Source: an uncultured Eubacteriales bacterium
GTDB lineage: Bacteria > Bacillota > Clostridia > Lachnospirales > Lachnospiraceae
Reading direction: 5' to 3'
Assembly (NCBI GenBank): GCA_900321145.1
Contig: ONVB01000225.1
Span: 1-6,698, forward strand
Length of the DNA stretch: 6,698 nucleotides
How positions within the stretch are numbered: the first letter of the stretch is position 1; each line of letters begins with the position of its first letter. Below the pieces are notes generated by a model. The model was not told the origin of the DNA. It was given only the letters and a program-made list of their open reading frames with translations, and searched no databases. The translations under genes were made by a program, and so were the position numbers. Shown here piece by piece: positions 1 through 5,031 of the stretch.

Positions 1-13
1 ACGGATACAGATA

Positions 14-41
14 GGAGCGGATTGATTTTCCGCTCCTTTTT
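14..41 (+). terminator. Rho-independent terminator of a gene left of the window
   Basis: A perfect 7-bp G+C-rich stem (GGAGCGG at 14-20, CCGCTCC at 30-36) with a 9-nt loop is followed directly by five T residues at 37-41. The T-run lies only on the forward side, so it terminates a forward transcript entering from outside the window. It separates that unit from the phosphatase gene. Confidence 0.88.
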
Positions 42-45
42 GATG

Positions 46-95
46 TGCGCGACAGCGCAATGTGATCAGTCACTTCGTGACACGCGGGCGTCGTG
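46..95. repeat. Cluster of three short hairpins between terminator and promoter
   Basis: Three small inverted repeats follow each other. TGCGC/GCGCA is at 46-50/55-59 with a GACA loop, GTCAC/GTGAC at 69-73/77-81 with a TTC loop, and CACG/CGTG at 81-84/92-95. None has a T-run. The segment contains no ORF and is more G+C-rich than the promoter beside it. It could be a dispersed intergenic palindrome, an operator or simple chance; the sequence alone does not decide. Confidence 0.4.
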
Positions 96-115
96 CAATC
101 GGATTTACGACTAAG

Positions 116-144
116 TTGAAAAAAGAGAGCAAGTGTGAGATAAT
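116..144 (+). promoter_or_regulatory. Sigma-A-like promoter of the sensor phosphatase gene
   Basis: TTGAAA at 116-121 (-35) and GATAAT at 139-144 (-10) are separated by exactly 17 bp. A TG at 136-137 one base before the -10 makes it an extended -10 element. Transcription would start near 151. That leaves about 35 nt of leader before the ATG at 187 but only about 6 nt before the ATG at 157, which helps choose the start codon. Confidence 0.7.
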
Positions 145-174
145 TATAAGGTCCATATGATCAGGTGTTCTTCG

Positions 175-179
175 AGAGG
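175..179 (+). promoter_or_regulatory. Ribosome binding site deciding the phosphatase start
   Basis: AGAGG lies 7 nt before the ATG at 187. The competing upstream in-frame ATG at 157 has only a weaker AAGG at 148-151 and sits almost on the predicted transcription start. Confidence 0.65.
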
Positions 180-186
180 TTTACAT

Positions 187-1923
187 ATGAAAAAAAATAA
201 AAAACGCAAACTGCTGGTTGAGATCAGCCTTATAACGACAATCATATTTTCGGCCATTTTTGTTAATTATTCCGTGTCTGATTATTATATGACTCAGGAG
301 GTATATCTTTCCGCAAAGAATGAGATGATCGCATATGATATAGACGGAATAAGGAATCTCCTGTTGACATTTGATAATATGAAATGGTTTTTTGATTATA
401 TGAAGGTGAACGGTGATGAGATAACTGCACGCCTTGAACGTGGAGAGCAGCCGCCGTATGCCGACACGGAATATTTTGATACCTGGATGAAATATCTGAG
501 TGACCCTGATTTTGACGTAAACAGTGTCAGTGATGAGTACAGGGCAAGTTTTGCGCTTCATATCGGTGGTTTCTGCAGAGAGGTCATATCTAATATGAAA
601 GAAAGGTTCAATTACGTGGATGTGTTCTTCCTGGCCGTTCATGATGAGCATGAATCATATATTATAGATGATTCCGGAGAAAAGGTGTTGCGGAGTCATG
701 ATGTATCCGAGCACAGTGCGATAAAGCAGATGCTTGATGGCAGCATAAAAAGCGAAGATCAGACTGTATTTGAAAAGTATTACGATAAATCGAGGGCGAT
801 ATACTGTTATACGGGTTATGAGCCGTTCTTTCAGGACGGAGAGCTTGTAGGGTATATCGGTCTTGAATATGACTGGAGTGCCTTTCATAATGACAGAAAG
901 CGTCGCATGATAATTTCCATAGCTGCAGCTTTTGCGGTTCTTCTTGTGCTGAACGGGCTGCTTGTATTCTATCTGAACGTGAAAGCCATAGCTCCTGTAA
1001 GCAAGGTCAAGGAAAGTATGCTTGATTATATGGAGAACAAAGACAGTGAGGCGGTGCGGGAGAAAATGAACGGCATCCGCGTCAGAAACGAGATCGGAGT
1101 TCTCGCAGACAGTTTTGCAGGGCTTGCGGAGGAGATGAACAGATATACGGGTGAGATAAGGCAGCTTACGGCAGACCGGGAGCATGCCGAGGCAGAGCTT
1201 TCCGTGGCGGCAAGGATACAGGAGGATATTATACCGGGTACATTTCCGGCATTCCCGGAGCGCAGGGAGTTTGACATCTATGCGTCTATGGATCCCGCAA
1301 GGGAGGTCGGAGGAGACTTCTATGATTTCTTTATGATCGATGATGACCGGCTGGTCATGGTGATGGCGGATGTTTCGGGCAAGGGTGTTCCGGCGGCACT
1401 CTTTATGATGTCTACAAATATCCGCATACACGAGAGGGCTTCCATGGGAGGAACGCCGGCGGAGATACTTAGCTCCGTGAATGCAAATATATGTAAGAAT
1501 AATCAATCCCTGATGTTTGTAACTGTATGGCTCGGTATCCTTGAGTTAAGCACCGGAAGGCTTATCGCCGCAAGCGCGGGACACGAGTGTCCGATGATCA
1601 AAAAAGGCGCAAAGTACGAGATGCTTAAGGACAAGCATGGCAGACCTTTAGGAGTCAAGGAATCCTCTGCCTACGAGAACTATGAGCTCATGTTGAAAAA
1701 AGGCGACGGACTGTTCGTATATACCGACGGTGTGGCCGAAGCTACCGATAAAGACGACAGGATGTTTACCACCGACAGGATGCTGGAGGTCTTAAACAGT
1801 GAGACAGATCTGAGCCCCGAGGACACATTGAGGAATATGCGCAGGGCTGTGGATGATTTCGTGAAGGATGCCCCGCAGTTTGACGACTTGACCATGCTGT
1901 GCCTTAAGTATTACGGCGCATAA
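187..1923 (+). CDS. Membrane sensor phosphatase: Cache-like, HAMP and SpoIIE/RsbU-type PP2C domains
   Basis: This 578-residue protein is a predicted membrane-bound PPM/SpoIIE serine phosphatase. Such enzymes usually dephosphorylate STAS-domain anti-anti-sigma proteins. A basic N-terminus (KKNKKRK) precedes a membrane segment at about 9-28. Residues 30-235 should be extracytoplasmic and resemble a Cache sensor, ending in an aromatic-rich YIGLEYD stretch. A second membrane segment is at 241-263, followed by a HAMP-like linker and a helical connector to about 340. The phosphatase domain carries the expected metal-site motifs: GGDFYD (D377, D380), ADVSGKG (D395), SAGH, YTDG (D514) and QFDDLT (D566, D567), so it looks catalytically intact. 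An ATG at 157 would add ten residues, but the promoter and ribosome site favour 187. The gene is monocistronic, between a promoter at 116-144 and a terminator at 1983-2016. The ligand and target are unknown, and no STAS or anti-sigma gene is nearby. Confidence 0.93.
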   Translation: MKKNKKRKLLVEISLITTIIFSAIFVNYSVSDYYMTQEVYLSAKNEMIAYDIDGIRNLLLTFDNMKWFFDYMKVNGDEITARLERGEQPPYADTEYFDTWMKYLSDPDFDVNSVSDEYRASFALHIGGFCREVISNMKERFNYVDVFFLAVHDEHESYIIDDSGEKVLRSHDVSEHSAIKQMLDGSIKSEDQTVFEKYYDKSRAIYCYTGYEPFFQDGELVGYIGLEYDWSAFHNDRKRRMIISIAAAFAVLLVLNGLLVFYLNVKAIAPVSKVKESMLDYMENKDSEAVREKMNGIRVRNEIGVLADSFAGLAEEMNRYTGEIRQLTADREHAEAELSVAARIQEDIIPGTFPAFPERREFDIYASMDPAREVGGDFYDFFMIDDDRLVMVMADVSGKGVPAALFMMSTNIRIHERASMGGTPAEILSSVNANICKNNQSLMFVTVWLGILELSTGRLIAASAGHECPMIKKGAKYEMLKDKHGRPLGVKESSAYENYELMLKKGDGLFVYTDGVAEATDKDDRMFTTDRMLEVLNSETDLSPEDTLRNMRRAVDDFVKDAPQFDDLTMLCLKYYGA

Positions 1924-1982
1924 GAAAATTGCATAGAGATATAAGAGGACAGGTTCTTCTTTATCAGAGTGTTATAATTCAG

Positions 1983-2016
1983 AGGCAGATCGACATCAGC
2001 GGTCTGCCTTGTTTTT
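1983..2016 (+). terminator. Rho-independent terminator of the phosphatase gene, overlapping the pgaD 3' end
   Basis: AGGCAGATCG at 1983-1992 pairs with CGGTCTGCCT at 2000-2009 (10 bp with one T-G wobble, 7-nt loop), followed by TGTTTTT at 2010-2016. The T-run is on the forward side only, so it serves the phosphatase gene. The right arm lies inside the last codons of the convergent gene, whose stop codon (1996-1998) is in the loop. Confidence 0.82.
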
Positions 2017-2529
2017 CTTTCTTCCAACACCGATATCTTCGGGGATTATGTTTTTAGGAAGGACGACCACGCGCTCGTTCTGCATTTTTTCTATAAGCTC
2101 TACATCCACTCTGAGCATATCGGCAATCTCCTGATTTGATACAGGTGCCTTAAAGCGTCGGCGGTGCAGATTTCCGAATCTTTTCTTGTTGTAGTTCTTC
2201 CAGCCTATCAGAAGGAGAGCGGCGATCAGGAAGGCTATAAAAAGGATGTAGAAATAGTGCTGTACCTCGAGAACCATCGCTCTTGTGTAGACCTTGAATT
2301 CCGGCAGAAACCAATCAAAATGAATGGCGAGTGAACCGTAGATCAGGTAGCCTATAAAGAATATGAGCACAAACCATCCGATCAGGGTAAGTATCCACTC
2401 GATGACCTTCTTCCATTTTTTCTGTCTTCCGTCTATGAAATGGTCGGAAAGATCGTATTCCGCTTTCTGCTTTAGGGGATTGGTAAAACCCTCTCGCAGT
2501 TCCGTAGGTTGTTCTTTTGTTTTGTGCAT
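1996..2529 (-). CDS. pgaD: PgaD-like subunit of poly-beta-1,6-GlcNAc synthase
   Basis: This 177-residue membrane protein directly follows the pgaC-type glycosyltransferase. In E. coli, PgaD binds PgaC in the inner membrane and is needed for c-di-GMP-stimulated polymer synthesis. Here a charged N-terminal 40 residues precede membrane segments at about 43-66 and 92-112. The second is followed by the family-like WKNYNKKRFGNLHRRR stretch (110-125). The cytoplasmic tail (VSNQEIADMLRVD, then a hydrophobic VVVLP strand) also resembles PgaD tails. The ATG at 2529 is chosen because GAGG (2536-2539) lies 6 nt upstream. The frame stays open to an ATG at 2592, but that would overlap the end of pgaC and has no comparable site. 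The gap to pgaC is 25 nt, so the two are probably co-transcribed and perhaps translationally linked. The assignment rests on topology, motifs and neighbour; IcaD of staphylococci is an analogous small partner. Confidence 0.83.
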   Translation of the reverse strand: MHKTKEQPTELREGFTNPLKQKAEYDLSDHFIDGRQKKWKKVIEWILTLIGWFVLIFFIGYLIYGSLAIHFDWFLPEFKVYTRAMVLEVQHYFYILFIAFLIAALLLIGWKNYNKKRFGNLHRRRFKAPVSNQEIADMLRVDVELIEKMQNERVVVLPKNIIPEDIGVGRKKNKADR

Positions 2530-2535
2530 ATTATT

Positions 2536-2539
2536 CCTC
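2536..2539 (-). promoter_or_regulatory. Ribosome binding site of pgaD
   Basis: GAGG on the reverse strand lies 6 nt before the ATG at 2529, inside the 25-nt gap after the pgaC stop. It fixes the start at 2529 rather than at the in-frame ATG at 2592. Confidence 0.7.
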
Positions 2540-2554
2540 ACATGTTGTTTTGTG

Positions 2555-3772
2555 TCATTCCAGTCCGCGGTCCGGGCTGTCCCATTTGGCAAGCTTTTTT
2601 CTGTGGATAAAGAGAGAAGGTACTGTTGTCAAAACTATGATCGCATTCAGATACCAGTAAAGGAAGGGGTACCACACGACCACGATAGCGTTCTTAAAAA
2701 GGTTTTTATCGTATCTTTTGTCCAAGAGCAGAGCTACGATAAACTGGATGGTACACACCACGGACAGGAACAGGCTTTTCCATATGTAGGGCAGTGCATA
2801 CCATGTGTTGTGGAATATGAGTCCGAGTATCAGGAGTATGAGCAGGAAGAACCAGCATACGGCCCATACTATGGAGACTATCTGTTCAAGGTAGACAGGC
2901 AGCATACGACGTCTCTCCCAGCTTGAGAAGATGTCGAAGTGACGCTTCAGAATCTCCATTCCTCCGCGGGACCACCTGCGTCTTTGCTTAAAGAGGCCTT
3001 TTACGGTCTCGGGAACGAGCATCATGCACAGTGCATGAGGTTCGTATCGTACATCCCAGAAGTTTTTCTCAAGCTTCCAGGTTACGCCTATATCCTCGGT
3101 GATCATGTCACGGTCCCAAAGTTTGCTGTCCATAAGGGCTCTCTTACGAAATGCAACAACTACACCTGATACAGTCATGACTTTTCCCCATATGCGCTGT
3201 GTTCGTTTGATCAGGCTGACGATGCTTGCGTATTCACATAGCTGAAGCTTGGCAAGCATGGAGCTTCTGTTTCTGACGCGGGGGTTACCGGTTACGGCAC
3301 CCACACGTTCTCCGTTGTAGGGATTTGTGAAGTGCGGCACCATGTAGTTTAGCGCATCCGGCAGAATATAGGCATCGGAGTCAACACCCATCAGTATCTC
3401 GCCTTTTGCAGCCATCAGCCCGAGGTACAGGGCGTTCGCCTTTCCGTTATTTTCTTTTAGATCTATGAAGCGAAGCTTGTCATACTTATCCAGCAAACCG
3501 TTTATGATTTCCGAAGTATTGTCACTGCTTCCGTCGTTGATCGCTATTATTTCATAGTTTGGGTATTCCAGTTCGGATAGTCGCCTTACAGTGTTTTCTA
3601 TAGTGGAGGCTTCGTTGAAGCACGGAACGAGTATAGAAACCATAGGAGTCTCATAAAGAGGCAGCGGATCCCTCTTTTCGTTGAAGAAGTAGAAGATTAC
3701 TCCGCCGATGACCCAGGTTACCGACATGATCGCCGGATACCAGAATACAAATAATTCTATAAGCTTAAGCAT
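2555..3772 (-). CDS. pgaC: PgaC-type family 2 glycosyltransferase (poly-beta-1,6-GlcNAc synthase)
   Basis: This 405-residue processive glycosyltransferase should polymerise UDP-GlcNAc at the inner face of the membrane and help extrude the chain. A membrane segment at about 8-30 (FWYPAIMSVTWVIGG) matches the PgaC N-terminus. The GT2 catalytic core has all expected motifs: VSILVPCFNE (45-54), NDGSSD (79-84), the metal-binding DSD (131-133), the acceptor-site TED (225-227) and QRRRW (263-267). GAVTGNPRVR and LIKRTQRIWG are hallmarks of the PgaC/IcaA branch rather than chitin or cellulose synthases. About three membrane segments follow at 297-320, 325-350 and 362-385. The start has GAGGG (3779-3783) 6 nt upstream and a promoter at 3826-3854. 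The protein is somewhat shorter than E. coli PgaC (about 440). No deacetylase (PgaB/IcaB) or export gene lies in the window. Polymer identity is inferred from the family; the glycosyltransferase assignment is secure. Confidence 0.93.
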   Translation of the reverse strand: MLKLIELFVFWYPAIMSVTWVIGGVIFYFFNEKRDPLPLYETPMVSILVPCFNEASTIENTVRRLSELEYPNYEIIAINDGSSDNTSEIINGLLDKYDKLRFIDLKENNGKANALYLGLMAAKGEILMGVDSDAYILPDALNYMVPHFTNPYNGERVGAVTGNPRVRNRSSMLAKLQLCEYASIVSLIKRTQRIWGKVMTVSGVVVAFRKRALMDSKLWDRDMITEDIGVTWKLEKNFWDVRYEPHALCMMLVPETVKGLFKQRRRWSRGGMEILKRHFDIFSSWERRRMLPVYLEQIVSIVWAVCWFFLLILLILGLIFHNTWYALPYIWKSLFLSVVCTIQFIVALLLDKRYDKNLFKNAIVVVWYPFLYWYLNAIIVLTTVPSLFIHRKKLAKWDSPDRGLE

Positions 3773-3778
3773 ATTAGT

Positions 3779-3783
3779 CCCTC
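3779..3783 (-). promoter_or_regulatory. Ribosome binding site of pgaC
   Basis: GAGGG on the reverse strand lies 6 nt before the ATG at 3772, a near-ideal spacing that supports the annotated start. Confidence 0.7.
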
Positions 3784-3825
3784 AAATTATAGTCTGTTAA
3801 CATAGTTTATAGAGTATTTCGCGAG

Positions 3826-3854
3826 ATTATATCTTATTATATCGGACAATTCAA
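3826..3854 (-). promoter_or_regulatory. Sigma-A-like promoter of the pgaCD operon
   Basis: Read on the reverse strand, TTGAAT (3854-3849) is followed after exactly 17 bp by a consensus TATAAT (3831-3826). Transcription would start near 3819, giving a leader of about 47 nt before pgaC. A second TATAAT (3791-3786) lies closer to the gene but has no suitable -35. Confidence 0.7.
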
Positions 3855-3900
3855 CGATATATTTATATAAAAGTTGTGTAGATTGAATGAAAAATACCGA

Positions 3901-3932
3901 AAAAATGACCAAAAGAAAGCAGTGTCATTTTT
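3901..3932. repeat. A/T-rich inverted repeat between the divergent promoters
   Basis: AAAAATGAC at 3901-3909 is a perfect 9-bp inverted repeat of GTCATTTTT at 3924-3932, separated by 14 nt. The arm centres are about 23 bp apart, roughly two helical turns, so a dimeric regulator could bind both arms on one face. It lies upstream of both promoters (-35 elements at 3849-3854 and 3989-3994). The T-rich arm also gives it a terminator-like look, but no transcript should enter it. The rest of 3773-4113 holds the two promoters, the two leaders and no ORF I would call. Confidence 0.45.
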
Positions 3933-3988
3933 ATGGAAAACAGCGTGAAGACGAATTCCGTTGCGTGCCAAAAAACCGTTTAATTAAG

Positions 3989-4017
3989 TAGACTAAAAGG
4001 CTTGTTTGCTGTATAAT
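3989..4017 (+). promoter_or_regulatory. Sigma-A-like promoter of the GNAT-like/kinase-like operon
   Basis: A consensus TATAAT at 4012-4017 lies 17 bp after TAGACT at 3989-3994, which matches four of six -35 positions. Transcription would start near 4024, leaving a leader of about 90 nt before the ATG at 4114. Confidence 0.62.
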
Positions 4018-4023
4018 ATATAT

Positions 4024-4113
4024 TATTTTGTGTACTGAACCGGACAGCCTGTGAAGTGAATCTGACCGTCACCGGGGCAGGATCGATACATATTTTTTTG
4101 GGAGGTTCCGTAG
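4024..4113 (+). promoter_or_regulatory. 90-nt leader of the GNAT-like gene, possibly folded
   Basis: The leader can form competing weak pairings. CGG-A-CAG (4041-4047) can pair with CTG-A-CCG (4062-4068) across one A-A mismatch; alternatively GTGA (4051-4054) pairs with TCAC (4069-4072). A seven-T run (4093-4099) comes just before the ribosome site GGGAGG (4100-4105), which is 8 nt from the ATG. I recognise no known riboswitch class; structure-based control is only a possibility. Confidence 0.3.
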
Positions 4114-4986
4114 ATGGGACTAATTATAAGTGACCTGACAGATGAAAACAAAACCCTCTACATGGATTATATAGATGCAGATGTAGCTGAGAATCTTGAA
4201 CGGACTATTTATCGCGGTATTATTGCCTGCGACGACTTCGGGAAGCCTGAGGGCGGGATGGTATGGCGCTATAAGCGTATAGATCCGGAGGAAGCGTTAA
4301 TATACGAGAGTGTGATAGAGTGGATACGTGCGGATATTCCGGAAGCCTTCGAAATGATGATGAACGCGTACAGGATGCGCATCCTGGGTGAAGAGGTTGT
4401 AAGGTCGAAAGTTCAGATCCCGGTCAAGAACGGGAAGCAGATGAAGGACTATCTTAAAAATGCGGGTTTTGATATGAAACTCACGGAGAGCGACACGGCA
4501 GTTATGAAGCTTTCGGAGCTTGCGGGTACCGCGATAATGAAGAAGCTTAAAGGAAAGAAGATACCGGGTTCCATAAAGCCGATCAAAGATATATCGCCTT
4601 TGATGTTTAAAACAGGAATTGCAAAGTGTGTGCTTAAGGGAAAGACGGGGCTGTGTGATGACCTCGGAAACCTGTTTATCAAGTGGTTTGAGACAGATGT
4701 GTCATGTGCATCCGTTGATGGAAAAGACGTAAACGGCTTTTTCCTTTTTCATAGGAAACCGTCGGAGCTTATCGAGGCTCAGCTTATGATATGCCTGGAT
4801 CAGAATTTCAAGACGATCCTTCCCCTTATGATGTACCAGGTTATAAGTGCGATGATCAAAAAATACGGTCCCGATCAGAAGGTCTCTTTTGACAGGCATA
4901 ACGATCAGGTATTGTTGCTGGCGGAGAAGCTGATCCCGAGAGGCTTCGGAATACCTGTCTATGTCGGAACCAGAAGCGAGAGCTGA
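4114..4986 (+). CDS. Tandem GNAT-like protein of unknown function
   Basis: This 290-residue soluble protein has no signal peptide or membrane segment. It reads as two similar-sized alpha/beta halves (about 1-135 and 153-287), each recalling the GCN5-related N-acetyltransferase fold. The first half ends in a helix followed by YLKNAGFDMK, a common GNAT C-terminal strand pattern. The second has a GFFLFHRKP strand, a long helix (LLMYQVISAMIKKYG in type) and a closing strand, again GNAT-like in order. I do not see a clean Q/R-x-x-G-x-G/A acetyl-CoA loop in either half, so one or both may be inactive or bind another ligand. The linker (136-165) is rich in lysine. The start is firm: GGGAGG lies 8 nt upstream, with a promoter at 3989-4017. 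It is the first gene of an operon with the kinase-like gene 45 bp downstream. The fold call is inference; the coding call is strong. Confidence 0.85.
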   Translation: MGLIISDLTDENKTLYMDYIDADVAENLERTIYRGIIACDDFGKPEGGMVWRYKRIDPEEALIYESVIEWIRADIPEAFEMMMNAYRMRILGEEVVRSKVQIPVKNGKQMKDYLKNAGFDMKLTESDTAVMKLSELAGTAIMKKLKGKKIPGSIKPIKDISPLMFKTGIAKCVLKGKTGLCDDLGNLFIKWFETDVSCASVDGKDVNGFFLFHRKPSELIEAQLMICLDQNFKTILPLMMYQVISAMIKKYGPDQKVSFDRHNDQVLLLAEKLIPRGFGIPVYVGTRSES

Positions 4987-5019
4987 CATTGCATAGCAGG
5001 TGGAGAAATCTGACAAAAA

Positions 5020-5024
5020 GGAGG
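5020..5024 (+). promoter_or_regulatory. Ribosome binding site selecting a GTG start
   Basis: GGAGG, preceded by A residues, lies 7 nt before GTG at 5032. An in-frame TGA at 5011-5013 excludes starts further upstream. The next in-frame ATG (5095) would cut 21 residues and has only a GGAG-like site, so GTG is preferred. Confidence 0.8.
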
Positions 5025-5031
5025 ACTGACT

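Noticed and set aside
157..186. Ten-residue N-terminal extension of the phosphatase from an ATG at 157
   Set aside because: The predicted transcription start near 151 leaves almost no leader, the ribosome site is weaker than that of the ATG at 187, and the second start yields the usual basic stretch plus membrane segment.
655..1506. Reverse-strand open frame of 283 codons inside the phosphatase gene
   Set aside because: Its translation is rich in His, Cys and Arg with no domain sense; the forward frame encodes well-defined phosphatase motifs, so this is a shadow.
1941..1964. Inverted repeat AAGAGGA/TCTTCTT as a terminator for the pgaCD operon
   Set aside because: The stem is A/T-rich with a wobble pair, and on the reverse strand no T-run follows it directly; only a distant TTTT is present. 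Too weak to annotate.
2530..2592. Longer pgaD form starting at 2592
   Set aside because: It would overlap the end of pgaC, lacks a good ribosome site, and the extra 21 residues do not resemble the family; GAGG at 2536-2539 supports 2529.
2363..2926. Forward open frame of 187 codons across pgaC and pgaD
   Set aside because: It lies antisense to two recognisable genes, has no ribosome site or coherent product, and is explained as a shadow frame.
3773..4113. Known riboswitch or small RNA gene in the divergent intergenic region
   Set aside because: I found no recognisable conserved core of a known riboswitch class and no terminator that would close an independent small RNA.
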